Shown: positions 31,128-41,826 of the stretch, one piece after another
How positions within the stretch are numbered: position 1 is the stretch's first letter
Layout of the letters: every line of letters starts with the position of its first letter
From: Spirochaetaceae bacterium
GTDB taxonomy: Bacteria > Spirochaetota > Spirochaetia > WTKD01
Length of the DNA: 64,000 bases
Direction of reading: 5' to 3'
NCBI GenBank assembly: GCA_011524535.1
Contig: WTKD01000006.1
Location: 43,601-107,600 of the forward strand
Notes under the pieces: model-generated
What the model saw: only the letters and a program-made list of their open reading frames with translations
Databases searched by the model: none
Told to the model about the DNA's origin: nothing
Position numbers and translations under genes: made by a program

Positions 31128-32819
31128 GTGACCAGGATACAAAACCCTATACTTCCCGGGTTTAATCCAGACCCTTCAATCTGTCGTGTAGGAGATGATT
31201 TCTACGTTGCGACTTCTACATTTGAGTGGTTCCCAGGAGTACAGATATGGCATTCACAAAATTTGAAAGACTGGCGATTATTAACGCGACCACTCAATGA
31301 ACCACGATTGCTGAATTTAAGAGGTGTGCAAAGTTCAGCAGGGATATGGGCTCCTTGTCTCTCTTTCCATGATGGCATTTTTTATCTAGTGTATACCGTT
31401 GTTTCTAAGTGGCGTGGTGAAACACCAGTTGACGCGGGCTGTTTCAAGGATACGCCCAATTTCTTGACTACAACCAATTCTCTTGAGAATGGATTGTGGT
31501 CTGATCCAGTTTATTTAAATGCAAGCGGCTTCGACCCTTCATTCTTTCATGATGACAATGGGAAAACATGGCTAACCAATATGGAATGGGATTATCGAGG
31601 TGACCCAACATATTTTTCGGGTATAGTATTGCAGGAATATAGCAAAGCAAAACAGATGCTTGTGGGACCTGTTCGTAAAATATTTACAGGAAGCCCGATT
31701 GGAAGGACAGAAGGTCCCCACGTGTACAAAAGAAATGGGTGGTATTATCTTATGACAGCGGAAGGGGGAACCTCCTACGAACATGCCGTGAGCCTTGCGA
31801 GATCGAAGCAAATTACGGGACCGTATGAAATTCATCCCAAAAATCCATTATTGCAAAGCTTTGAAAACAGGACAGAGGACAAGAAGCTATTGTTAGAACT
31901 TGCAGGATCATCGGATAATCAAGTTTTTTTTCCTGAACATTGGTATTCTCGCCCCCAGCGAGCGGGTCATGGGTCCATGTGTATTCTTTCAGAAAAAGAA
32001 TGGGCTTTGGTACATCTTTGCGGGCGTCCTATACAAGGATCGATTGCCTGCACTCGAGGACGCGAAACAGCCGTGCAGCGTATCATATGGAAAGAAGATG
32101 ATTGGCCCTACGTGGTAGATGAAGAGGAAAAAGAAAACAATCTTGCTGAATTTTCGGTTTCTTTCACGTGGGAAAATGAAAATGCCGACACGCAATCAAC
32201 ACATTTTTCTTTTACGGATACATTTAATGACCCGCAAGGAATAAATCCGCATTTCCGCTTTTTGCGTCATCGACCCGGTATGAGACAGGATTCGGATAAA
32301 GGATGCCTTTACTTACAAGGCAAGGAATCACCGGTATCCGAAATCAATCAAAGCCTGGTCGCTGTTTCGGTGCCATTTTCTGATTATCGAATTGAAACAA
32401 GACTGCACTATTCTCCAAAATCATTTCAACAGATGGCTGGATTGCTGGTGAGGTATGATGAACGAAACCAATACTATCTGCACATTACATACGATGAGCT
32501 ACGAGGATGTGTAATTGGCGTGTTACGTTTTATTAAAGGGGTATGTTTATACCCAACGTATCAGGTGGCAAAAAATGCCGATGAATACCGATTTGCTGCA
32601 GAAATTCGTGGGCTTTCAGGACAATATTTCTATGGAGATAAACAGGGAAAGTGGAAAGAAATTGGTCCAGAATTAGACATGCGACAGCTTTCTGATGAAT
32701 ACACTTGGCCTGAAGGATTCACTGGGACTTTTGCCGGTATGGGCTGTCATGACCTTACAGGAAAGGGCACAGAGGCTATGTTCACCTATTTTTCAATGCA
32801 CGAACTACAACATGTATAA
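31128..32819 (+). CDS. Glycoside hydrolase family 43, xylan 1,4-beta-xylosidase-like
   Basis: NPILPGFNPDPSICRVGDDFYVATSTFEWFPGVQIWHS; ASGFDPSFFHDDNGKTW; EGPHVYKRNGWYYL. Confidence 0.93.
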   Translation: MTRIQNPILPGFNPDPSICRVGDDFYVATSTFEWFPGVQIWHSQNLKDWRLLTRPLNEPRLLNLRGVQSSAGIWAPCLSFHDGIFYLVYTVVSKWRGETPVDAGCFKDTPNFLTTTNSLENGLWSDPVYLNASGFDPSFFHDDNGKTWLTNMEWDYRGDPTYFSGIVLQEYSKAKQMLVGPVRKIFTGSPIGRTEGPHVYKRNGWYYLMTAEGGTSYEHAVSLARSKQITGPYEIHPKNPLLQSFENRTEDKKLLLELAGSSDNQVFFPEHWYSRPQRAGHGSMCILSEKEWALVHLCGRPIQGSIACTRGRETAVQRIIWKEDDWPYVVDEEEKENNLAEFSVSFTWENENADTQSTHFSFTDTFNDPQGINPHFRFLRHRPGMRQDSDKGCLYLQGKESPVSEINQSLVAVSVPFSDYRIETRLHYSPKSFQQMAGLLVRYDERNQYYLHITYDELRGCVIGVLRFIKGVCLYPTYQVAKNADEYRFAAEIRGLSGQYFYGDKQGKWKEIGPELDMRQLSDEYTWPEGFTGTFAGMGCHDLTGKGTEAMFTYFSMHELQHV

Positions 32820-33051
32820 GATGCAGTTTATTTTTTTGTGTTCGAATTATTATCTAACATCAATAATGCCTTTGCAAGATCTACAGGCATGATTTCTTAT
32901 AATTCAGTACATCATACCGAGAATATCCTTCCTGAACAGTAGTCTAAGATAGTTCTTATATAGTATTTTTATTGACATAAATGTTCACCAGAATACAATA
33001 GTAAGTACATAAATGTAAGAAATAACAAAAAATTACAAAAAGGGAGCAAAA

Positions 33052-34812
33052 ATGAAAAATATTACACAAAAGTTCACAGTCTTGTTGATAGGTATAGCTG
33101 GTGTACTTTTTGCGTCGTGCTCGGATGCATCTCCAACGGGATCGTTGGAAAATGGAATGCTGAGTGTAGGAGATGAAGAAAGTGCATCTTTTGCGAGACA
33201 AATTCGCTTTGGAGGAAGTCCACGCTTTGGAGAAAAAGGGACTCATGATCGTATTATTGGAATGAGGACTAACTCGCACACTATCATAGAATTTGGTGAA
33301 GGTACGCCTCTAAGGCCCAGGAGGCTTGTGGTTGATGAAGCACTCATTGATATCCCAGAAGGCTATTTTGCAAATATGAGACTTAGTGTGATTATTCTTC
33401 ACGATAAGGTGAGAAGTATAGGAGAGAATGCGTTTGTAGGTAATGAAATAAAAGAAATGACTATACCAGCCGAGCTATACAAGAGTATTCGCCAGGGAGG
33501 AGAAGCAGAAAAGATATTTGGAGAATCAAACTCTAGTCAAATTCGATATACTCTTATGATCTCGGATTCCACAACAAGAATCGAAGAATCGATGTACTTT
33601 TCCAATAATCTTGTGAAGGTAGAAATTTCTAATTCGGTTACAAGTATCGGGCGGGCAGCCTTTGCTGATAATAAATTGAAAAGTCTAACAATTCCTGATT
33701 CGGTTACAAGTATCGGGCAACAAGCTTTTCGCAAAAATGAACTTGAGCTACTTGTGATATCCTCTTCAATCACTCGAATAGAAGAGGGAGTTTTTTCAGG
33801 CAACAGTCTAGTGAGTGTGGAGATTCCTGATTCGGTTACGAGTATAGGAGATTCTGCATTTGAGGGTAATAATTTGACGAGTGTAGAAATTCCTGATTCG
33901 GTTACGAGTATAGGAGATTCTGCATTTGAGGGTAATAATTTGACGAGTGTAGAAATTCCTGATTCGGTTACGAGCATAGAGTTGAATGCATTTCGATTTA
34001 ATGATTTGAAGCATGTTACAATATCAGGATCATTGTACAAGGATTTGTGGGAAAATAAATCGTTATACCTCATATTTGGAGATGTGGAATACACTGTTTT
34101 TATTCCAGATGGTGTTACGGATATTGAACCTGACTACCTTCGTTCGATGAAGATATCACATCTTCGCCTCCCTTCCTCTGTTCAAAGAATTGAACGAGCA
34201 GCATTTTCCTGGAATAATTTGCGTTCTTTGGAAATTCTTGGATCGATTGATTACATAGGTGATTTTGCATTTACGGGGAACAAACTCGAAAGCCTTGTAA
34301 TAAGAGGCTCTATTGGAAGTATTGGAATCTACGCGTTTAGTAATAACAAATTAAATATAATTACGATAAACGGCAGGATTGGACATATTGAGCCTGGAGT
34401 GTTTGCGAACAATGAGTTTGAAGAAGGAAGTAGGATAAGGATCTACGGGATGACAAACATAGCACAAGGAATGTTTTCAAATAATAAATTGAGAAATATC
34501 AAAATCCCTTTATCGACTAGATCTATTGGGCGAGAAGCTTTTCTAAATAATAACATCAGAAAAGTAACTATTCCAGATTTGGTTACGACTATTGGGGAAA
34601 GAGCTTTTGCAGGCAATAGCATGTTAGAAGTTACACTGTCTCCAAAATTGAAGGCTATTCTTGAAGGAACTGGTACGCTTGCGAGTAGATTTGGAGCTGA
34701 AGCTCGATACTTCAGCCCTGAAATCAGGGAGGAAGTTTGTAAAGATCCAGGAAAAGCCCCTAAGAGCTTTGCGAGGTGTGAGATTAAAGTTACTCCACGC
34801 AGGGAATATTAG
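33052..34812 (+). CDS. BspA/LRR_5-type leucine-rich repeat lipoprotein
   Basis: Lipobox VLFASC; repeated IPDSVTSIGDSAFEGNNLTSVE units. Confidence 0.9.
   Translation: MKNITQKFTVLLIGIAGVLFASCSDASPTGSLENGMLSVGDEESASFARQIRFGGSPRFGEKGTHDRIIGMRTNSHTIIEFGEGTPLRPRRLVVDEALIDIPEGYFANMRLSVIILHDKVRSIGENAFVGNEIKEMTIPAELYKSIRQGGEAEKIFGESNSSQIRYTLMISDSTTRIEESMYFSNNLVKVEISNSVTSIGRAAFADNKLKSLTIPDSVTSIGQQAFRKNELELLVISSSITRIEEGVFSGNSLVSVEIPDSVTSIGDSAFEGNNLTSVEIPDSVTSIGDSAFEGNNLTSVEIPDSVTSIELNAFRFNDLKHVTISGSLYKDLWENKSLYLIFGDVEYTVFIPDGVTDIEPDYLRSMKISHLRLPSSVQRIERAAFSWNNLRSLEILGSIDYIGDFAFTGNKLESLVIRGSIGSIGIYAFSNNKLNIITINGRIGHIEPGVFANNEFEEGSRIRIYGMTNIAQGMFSNNKLRNIKIPLSTRSIGREAFLNNNIRKVTIPDLVTTIGERAFAGNSMLEVTLSPKLKAILEGTGTLASRFGAEARYFSPEIREEVCKDPGKAPKSFARCEIKVTPRREY
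33823..33974 (+). repeat. 66-bp exact tandem LRR-coding repeat (two full copies plus a partial third)
   Basis: 33823-33888 and 33889-33954 identical; 33955-33974 begins a third copy before diverging. Confidence 0.92.
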
Positions 34813-34837
34813 CCGACTGTTTTTTTCAAGATAGGTG

Positions 34838-34872
34838 AAGGGTCGTCACTGTGCAAAGGATTGACGGCCCTT
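34838..34872 (+). terminator. Stem-loop after LRR gene
   Basis: AAGGGTCGTCA...TGACGGCCCTT, one wobble pair; weak T tract. Confidence 0.5.
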
Positions 34873-35174
34873 AGCTTTATACATCATTAAAAAAGAAAAC
34901 AGAATATTCCGGCGAATTTCATGCCTATTTTAGCGTTGTTCAAATAGCGTAGAAAAGGCAAAAATATTTTAAATAATACAGTAGATTGCATGAAGTGAGA
35001 GATTTTCTGCGAGCTCTGTAAGGCAGGAGGTTTTAGAATTTTGAAAGGTTCATGAATATATAATTAATGCATTTTTTTGAATATGACCAGGAACATTCAT
35101 AAGATAATTTTTTAGCAGATATGTAGAAAATTTCTCTCTATATGTATAGAACAAAATATTTTAATTGATTCATA

Positions 35175-36467
35175 ATGGGTATGGAACCACAACAAAAAAT
35201 TTCTAGTTTGAGGGGGACGTTCAATGCCAGGGAGCTTCGTGCTGGTATTGTTACCTTTCTCTCGATGTCCTATATCGTTATAGTAAATCCGATAATACTT
35301 TCAAATACTGGTATGCCAAGTTCGGCGATTTTGACGGCGACAGATATTAGTATCTTGTTTGTCTTCAATTCTCATGGGCGTTTGGGCAAAACTTCCGTTT
35401 GCACTTGCCCCGGGAATGGGGATCAATTCATTTTTTGCGTTTTCGTTGGTACTTGGTTCAGGGCTATCCTGGCAAACTGCACTTGCAGCAGTGTTTTTGT
35501 CGGGCGTCATTTTTGTGCTATTGTCTGTGTTTAAGATTCGCCAGTTGATATACGATATGATTCCACAATCTCTTCGTATTGCCATTGGCGTCGGGATCGG
35601 ACTTTTTATCGCGCATATTGGACTCCAGTGGAGTGGAATTGTTGTCGACAACCCGGCAACATTAGTTCAGTTCGGAGGCATACATTCAAACACATTGTTC
35701 TTTTTGTTCTCGATTAGTTTTCTAGGATTTTTACTGCATAGAAAAGTTGTTGGGGCATTGCTTATTGGTATTGTGTGCAATGTTCTTGTTTTGTTTGTTC
35801 TTACACAAACGAATATGGTTGTTTTTGACGGAGTTTCTTTTCCAGAAATAAAAAATTTGGTTGCACTTCCTGATTTTTCTGGTTTTCTCCAAATGGATAT
35901 CGGTTCTGTACTCACCATTGGTATTATATTACCTGCGTTTACTTTGTTATTCACGGACTTGTTCGATAGTATCGCAACTTTGACAAAAACACGGGGCGTC
36001 CACTGAATTTGAACAGGGCTTTGTTGGTAGATTGTATTGCTACTACAGCATCTGGATTATTTGGAACATCAAGCGCTACCGTATATCTTGAAAGTGCAAC
36101 AGGAATACAAGAAGGAGGAAAAACCGGATGGACAGCCATCGTTACGGGACTTTTGTTTCTCCCTTTCTTATTTTTTAGTCCATTGATTTCCTTGGTTTCT
36201 TCGGTCGCAGTTGCCCCAACTCTGGTAGTCGTTGGGATTTTTATGATAAAGAATCTTATTAAGATCGATTGGAATCGATATGAAGTTGCCGTTCCTAGCT
36301 TCCTCACCATTCTTCTTATCCCTTTGACATATAGCATAACACAGGGGATTATCTGGGGTCTGGTTACCTATCATTTGCTGATGCTCTTGCAAGGAAAATT
36401 CAAGGAGGTTCACCCACTGCTTTGGTTTACCAATCTTGTTTTAGTGCCTATGTATTTTCTCGCATAA
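35175..36467 (+). pseudogene. AzgA/NCS2-type purine permease, disrupted in three frames
   Basis: 35175-~35345 (LRAGIVTFLSMSYIVIVNP), ~35347-36006 (SSILMGVWAKLPFALAPGMGINSFFAF... FTDLFDSIATL), 36009-36467 (NRALLVDCIATTASGLFGTSSATVYLESATGIQEGGKTG) are consecutive family segments in different frames. Confidence 0.88.
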
Positions 36468-36613
36468 GATAAAAAGAGAATATTCTTTTAACGAGTATTC
36501 AGTATTGCTGAACAAAAAGAAGAGAGTCAGGCTCTAGGGAGGTGTTGCAGCCGGACTCTTATTGATACGTTTATGGAGTGCCTTTCTTAAGCGCTGCTTA
36601 TATTTAATATAGC

Positions 36614-36644
36614 GAGGAGGATTTTTTTGAGTGGAATCCTCCTC
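36614..36644. other. Inverted repeat / hairpin
   Basis: GAGGAGGATT...AATCCTCCTC, 10-bp perfect stem, 11-nt loop. Confidence 0.5.
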
Positions 36645-36819
36645 TACTAAAATAGCGCTCTGATTAGCAAAAGAAAAATTTGGCAGCACACAGTATTTTT
36701 TAATAATTGTGAGGAGTTAGAATGAACTTGGCGGAGGCTGAGGGCTTTCTTTTAAGATGACAGGCTTTGCTAATTATTCTTAAAAATTTCAAGAAAAGAC
36801 GGCTATGCAGGCGGTATGG

Positions 36820-37785
36820 TTAATCTTCATTTGGTAGGTGAAGCAATTCGACAATTCTCATGAGATCGTACGTGTCGTAATAGGTGAGGCTCAGTTCTCC
36901 TCCAATTTTCCCTTTCTTTAATTGAATTTTGGTTCCAAAATGAACCATCATCCGATCAATAAGGAATTTTTCTTCACTGTTCAGTGTTTTCAAAGAAGAT
37001 TCCTTCTGTTTTTTTGATAACTTTTGTGCATTTTTTGATGATCCCATACCAGGATTAGGTGATTTATTTTCTTTTCTCACATGAAGAATCGCATCTTTCA
37101 AGGGCATATTATTTTGCATGAGAGCAACCAATTGTTCTGTTTCCCGAACAGAGCAGTGGTGATCAATAACATGAACACAGAGAGAAGCCTGTTTTACATT
37201 CTGTAAGCCTCCTATGGCTCGAGCATGTGATGCACTAATTATTCCCGATTTCAAACAAGACTGTACCGATTCGTGTAAATCGAGCAATCGAAGCAAATTG
37301 GTAAGCTTACTCCGGCTCATTCCCAAATGCTCGGCCGCTTCTGCTTGGGTCCAATGTGTCACGCGTATGAGATTCTCAATGGAATTCGCGATATCCAACG
37401 GATGTAAGTCTTCCCGTTGAATGTTTTCAATAAGAGCAATTTCCCTTTTTTCTATATCGGTGTAATGTGATATGATCGCCGGAATTTCGGTTAAGCCTGC
37501 TTGAAGGCTCGCTCTGTAACGTCGCTCTCCTGCGATAAGTTTTAAATCTCCATCGACGCGCTCGAGCAATACAGGCTGCAACACTCCATGCTGACGAATG
37601 GAAGTGGCAAGTTCTTCCAACAATTCGGGATCAAAACTGGTTCTTGGTTGAGAATCGTTCGTAGATATAGAATACAGCGGAATCATTTCTACCAACATTT
37701 CTGAAGAATTGTCGGTACTGGGTGAAGGCTTTGCTTTTTGTAATAATGCTTTTAACCCTCGACCGAGGGCTTTTTCTGATTTCAT
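36820..37785 (-). CDS. parB: Chromosome partitioning protein ParB/Spo0J
   Basis: ALGRGLKALL, GVLQPVLLERVDGDLKLIAGERRYRAS, HTH AAEHLGMSRSKLTNLLRLL. Confidence 0.96.
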   Translation of the reverse strand: MKSEKALGRGLKALLQKAKPSPSTDNSSEMLVEMIPLYSISTNDSQPRTSFDPELLEELATSIRQHGVLQPVLLERVDGDLKLIAGERRYRASLQAGLTEIPAIISHYTDIEKREIALIENIQREDLHPLDIANSIENLIRVTHWTQAEAAEHLGMSRSKLTNLLRLLDLHESVQSCLKSGIISASHARAIGGLQNVKQASLCVHVIDHHCSVRETEQLVALMQNNMPLKDAILHVRKENKSPNPGMGSSKNAQKLSKKQKESSLKTLNSEEKFLIDRMMVHFGTKIQLKKGKIGGELSLTYYDTYDLMRIVELLHLPNED

Positions 37786-38531
37786 CGGTTTACTATCTCT
37801 TCAACAAGATTTGCATAACTCTTGGCTCCTATGCTTTGTGGATCGTATGAAAAAATACTTTTTCCGTGCGATGGAGCTTCGGCCAAAGTGATGTTCCGTG
37901 GAATGATTGTATCAAACACAAATTCCTTGAATGCAGATACAACCTCTCGTACTACCTCTCCCGCAATACGAGTACGTTTGTCATACATAGTAAACAAAAT
38001 TCCGTAAACATTCAACATAACACCCTGGGCTTCTATTATGGCTTCAATGCTATTCATCAATTGACTCAATCCTTCGAGTGCAAAATATTCGCATTGTAGA
38101 GGGATAAGAATATTGGTGGAGGCTATAAGACAATTTATAGTTATTAAATCTAATGATGGAGGTGCGTCCAAAATTATATATTCATACTTGTCTAGACGCG
38201 CCGAGGATATGGCCTGCTTGATTTGCGTTGTTTGTGAATCAGACTCTTGAAATTCTACCCCAGTCCCTGCAAAATCGATGCCTGAAGGAACGAGGTCTAC
38301 TTCATCCAATGTTTGTACAATGGTGCTCTCTAGGGGTCGCCCACGAACAACATCGTAGATAGTGTGATCAGGCTCAAAGATGCCAAGTCCGCTAGTTAAA
38401 TTGGCTTGTGGGTCACAGTCGATAAGTAGAACTCTTTTTCCTTTTCTCGCCAAGCCGCAGCCCATGTTTATAGCTGTGGTGGTTTTTCCAACGCCCCCTT
38501 TTTGGTTAGCACAACAGATAATTTTGGGCAT
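37782..38531 (-). CDS. parA: Chromosome partitioning ATPase ParA/Soj
   Basis: CANQKGGVGKTTTAINMG, LLIDCDPQANLTSGLG. Confidence 0.96.
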   Translation of the reverse strand: MPKIICCANQKGGVGKTTTAINMGCGLARKGKRVLLIDCDPQANLTSGLGIFEPDHTIYDVVRGRPLESTIVQTLDEVDLVPSGIDFAGTGVEFQESDSQTTQIKQAISSARLDKYEYIILDAPPSLDLITINCLIASTNILIPLQCEYFALEGLSQLMNSIEAIIEAQGVMLNVYGILFTMYDKRTRIAGEVVREVVSAFKEFVFDTIIPRNITLAEAPSHGKSIFSYDPQSIGAKSYANLVEEIVNR

Positions 38532-38722
38532 GAATCAGTATACTGGGCCTAGCATCTGAAATCAATAATGCTCTTTTGAGAAGTCTATATCTCTAGATGT
38601 GCGAATAAGTAAAAATAACTTTTTTGTTAGCATTTTTTGCAAAATATACACAAAAGTAACAGACTATCTATATTGATACATACGCAACATATGTAGTATA
38701 GTTAGTCAAAAAGGAGCTAATA

Positions 38723-39475
38723 ATGAGAAAATTGCTTGTTTCTGCAGCAATCTTAATGATCTGCAGTGCATTTTTATTTGCTGGAGGTGCAGAAGAATCA
38801 ACCAACAGCATAGTAGTAGCAACCGATGCTACTTGGCCTCCAATGGAATTCATGAATGATAACTCAGAAGTTATCGGATTTGCCATTGATATGTTTGATG
38901 AGGTTGCCGCTCGTGCTGGGCTAGAAGTTGAGTACTTGCCTACCGCTTGGGATGGGATTTTTGCTGGACTTTCGAACGGAGCATACGATGCTATATTATC
39001 TTCAGTGACTATAACTGAAGAGCGACAAGAAAAATATGATTTTTCGATTCCCTACATAAATGCGGGTCAAATTCTGGTTGTCCGCAGTGATTCTGATTCT
39101 TCGCTTACCCATTTGGATGATTTCGCTGGGCTCAGTGTTGGTACACAGATTGCCACAACCGGTGAACTAGAAGTGAAAAAGTATCCCGATGTCGTATCCA
39201 AAACATACGATGAAATAGGGTTTGCTTTTGAGGATTTGGTAAATGGGCGTATCGATGGAGTTATGACAGACACTCCTGTTGCTGCAGATTTTGCATTGCA
39301 AAGTTCTGCCTACGAAGGCGTTTTGAAAATCGTTGGTGAACCATACACGAGTGAATCTTACGGTATCGTTTTTCAAAAAGGTAATGATGAGCTTCGTGAA
39401 ACAATAAACACCGCATTGCAATCAGTTATTGATGATGGGACCGTCGAAGAACTTATCAAGAAATGGCTTCGCTAG
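38723..39475 (+). CDS. Amino-acid ABC transporter substrate-binding protein (family 3)
   Basis: VATDATWPPMEFM...GFAIDMFDEVAARAGL; SVTITEERQEKYDFSIPY. Confidence 0.92.
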   Translation: MRKLLVSAAILMICSAFLFAGGAEESTNSIVVATDATWPPMEFMNDNSEVIGFAIDMFDEVAARAGLEVEYLPTAWDGIFAGLSNGAYDAILSSVTITEERQEKYDFSIPYINAGQILVVRSDSDSSLTHLDDFAGLSVGTQIATTGELEVKKYPDVVSKTYDEIGFAFEDLVNGRIDGVMTDTPVAADFALQSSAYEGVLKIVGEPYTSESYGIVFQKGNDELRETINTALQSVIDDGTVEELIKKWLR

Positions 39476-40266
39476 GAGATTTAAAACCTAGTAAAAAGAT
39501 TGTACCTTTTGTTAACGAGAGCACTCTTGTTCCTGTAAAATCGAACAAGCAGATACTTTGGGCATGGCGCATTTCATTGTGCTGTGCCCTGGCTCTTATA
39601 GTCCTTCTTCCAATACTTTCGCCAGATCCCTATGCTCGTATTCTCAGGGTTTTGCCCGACGGAATTCTTAATACTTTTTTGGTGACGATTTGTTCGATGG
39701 CCCTAGCTCTCATCATTGGTGTACTTACCGGTCTAGGACAAATTACAACTTTTACACCAGTTCGTATTCTCTGCACCACATATGTAGAGATCGTGCGAGG
39801 AATCCCTCTCCTTATCCAATTGTTTTACATATACTATGCCCTTGGAAAATTTGTGGCCTTACCTGCGATGATTTCAGCAATCATTGCCATGGCTGTGTGT
39901 TATGGAGCGTATATAAGTGAGATATTTCGATCTGGTATGCAATCAATCCCAAAGGGACAAATGGAAGCTTCTATGGCGTTGGGGCTTTCACGTTCGCAGA
40001 GCATCATTTATGTTATTCTACCGCAAACCTTTCGTATTGTTTTGCCTCCTATCGGTAATGAATTTATCGCATTGTTGAAAGACTCATCTCTAGTTTCAAT
40101 TTTGGCGATATCGGATCTATCACGACGTGGGAGAGAATTTGCCGCAGCAACATTTACCCATTTTGAGACCTATACCATGATTGCACTTATATATCTTGCT
40201 ATAACCCTTGTGATGTCGAAAGGCGTTGCTTATTTCGAAGAGAGGACGAATTATTATGAAAACTGA
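39463..40266 (+). CDS. Amino-acid ABC permease (HisM/GlnP-like)
   Basis: [55 protein letters not shown]. Confidence 0.93.
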   Translation: MASLGDLKPSKKIVPFVNESTLVPVKSNKQILWAWRISLCCALALIVLLPILSPDPYARILRVLPDGILNTFLVTICSMALALIIGVLTGLGQITTFTPVRILCTTYVEIVRGIPLLIQLFYIYYALGKFVALPAMISAIIAMAVCYGAYISEIFRSGMQSIPKGQMEASMALGLSRSQSIIYVILPQTFRIVLPPIGNEFIALLKDSSLVSILAISDLSRRGREFAAATFTHFETYTMIALIYLAITLVMSKGVAYFEERTNYYEN

Positions 40267-41008
40267 CCAAACAAAAACAAAACTTCGTATCGAACAACTA
40301 AGCAAGACGTTCAACAATGAAGTGAACGCATTACAAAATGTTAGCCTAGAAGTTGAAACAAAAGAAGTGGTTGTTATAGTTGGTCCCTCAGGAAGTGGAA
40401 AAAGCACATTGCTGAGGTCTATAAATGCCTTGGAAATTCCCGATTCTGGTTCAATATATTTGGGTGATGAACTCATCCATATGGACCCCAAGCATATTCG
40501 TTTGGTTCGTGAGCGAATTGGAATGGTTTTTCAACAATTCAATCTATTTCCTCATCTAACCGCCCTACAAAACATAATACTCGCTCCCACTCGAGTAAAA
40601 CATATTAGAAAATCACAGGCAGAAGAGCGTGCCCATGATTTGCTTAGGACTGTGGGATTAACAGACAAGGCGAAGAGTTATCCGGGCCAACTCTCCGGAG
40701 GACAGAAGCAACGCATTGCAATTGCTCGGGCTTTGGCCATGGACCCTGAAGTTATGTTATTCGATGAGCCAACTTCAGCCCTGGACCCAGAAATGATCAA
40801 AGAAGTACTCGATGTTATGGTTCATCTTGCAAAAAATGAAGGGATGACAATGATTGTTGTTTCTCATGAAATGGGGTTTGCACGGGCAGCAGCTGATCGG
40901 GTTATATTTATGGATAAGGGCCAAATCATAGAAACAGCACCGCCACAGGAATTATTTAATAATCCAAAGGAAGAACGCACAAAACGTTTTCTGAATCATA
41001 TCCTGTAG
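40256..41008 (+). CDS. Amino-acid ABC ATP-binding protein (GlnQ-like)
   Basis: [44 protein letters not shown]. Confidence 0.95.
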   Translation: MKTDQTKTKLRIEQLSKTFNNEVNALQNVSLEVETKEVVVIVGPSGSGKSTLLRSINALEIPDSGSIYLGDELIHMDPKHIRLVRERIGMVFQQFNLFPHLTALQNIILAPTRVKHIRKSQAEERAHDLLRTVGLTDKAKSYPGQLSGGQKQRIAIARALAMDPEVMLFDEPTSALDPEMIKEVLDVMVHLAKNEGMTMIVVSHEMGFARAAADRVIFMDKGQIIETAPPQELFNNPKEERTKRFLNHIL

Positions 41009-41202
41009 TCTTCGATCTGCCCTGAGACATTCTAAACTAACTTTGCCTTACATCGTTTATACGACGCAATCTATGTAATAGATTCTTCTGTATTCAATGA
41101 AGAAAACAACACCCATCTGTGATGATGAGCGCATAAAAATCGTAATTATAAGAGGTGGTGAATTACAGGTCTTTGCAAACATGTAATTGCGTACCGCCGA
41201 AC

Positions 41203-41553
41203 TTATGGGTTAAGTTGCGTTTGAAGATTAGCCACATCGTAATACTCTATCGGATTCGTTCCAAAATAATTTGTAAGGTTGGAAGAAAGAGTATTAAACA
41301 ACGTTGATGATAGAGTGACCATTGAAAAATTAGCACTAAGCACAAAGGCATTATTTCCTATGCTTACTACTGAAGCAGGAATTTCTATTTCTGTAATGTC
41401 TGTATCTAGAAAAACAGACCCTTCTAGGGTCATCAAAGAAGTCTGGATCTCTGAAGAACCTAGAAATGTGATTGATATGAGGCTTGTTTTTGAAAAAGCT
41501 CCTTCTTCTAGTGATGAATAGCACTCCTGAAAATTAGAAAAGATCCGAACATA
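41203..41553 (-). pseudogene. Truncated BspA-type LRR protein remnant
   Basis: Open frame reads ...SSLEEGAFSKTSLISITFLGSSEIQTSLMTLEGSVFLDTDITEIEIPASVVSIGNNAF...; no signal peptide or ATG start upstream before a stop near 41554. Confidence 0.65.
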
Positions 41554-41826
41554 CTACGTCATCCGTACAAAACAGTATGAAAAAGTGCAGTGCATTGGTG
41601 AACGTGCACAAGTTAATTTCATGCATAGTCGTGCACCAGAAGAGCGCGAACACATTGTTACTTTTCTGAATAGGCAAAAGCATAAGATATAGTTTGACGA
41701 CAAAGAAGAGCGCAGCTAGTAACAGATTGTTGCTAAAAGAATGTGCTATATGTTTGAAAGATACATGAAGAATAGAGTAAGGTTCATAGTGGCAGTAGAT
41801 ACTGTACACATAATAAGGAGTAAGAG

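Noticed and set aside
32162-32176. TTTCACGTGGGAAAA, parS-like
   Set aside because: About four mismatches to parS and inside the GH43 coding sequence; probably chance.
33537-34094. 185-aa minus-strand ORF with internal repeats (VTESGISTLVKLLPSNAESPIL)
   Set aside because: Exact antisense of the LRR-repeat gene; the repeat is inherited from the sense strand.
36501-36560. Imperfect stem (aagagagtcaggc...gccggactctt) resembling an RNA gene
   Set aside because: No TPsiC-like GGTTCGA motif or cloverleaf, and the stem has mismatches; not a tRNA.
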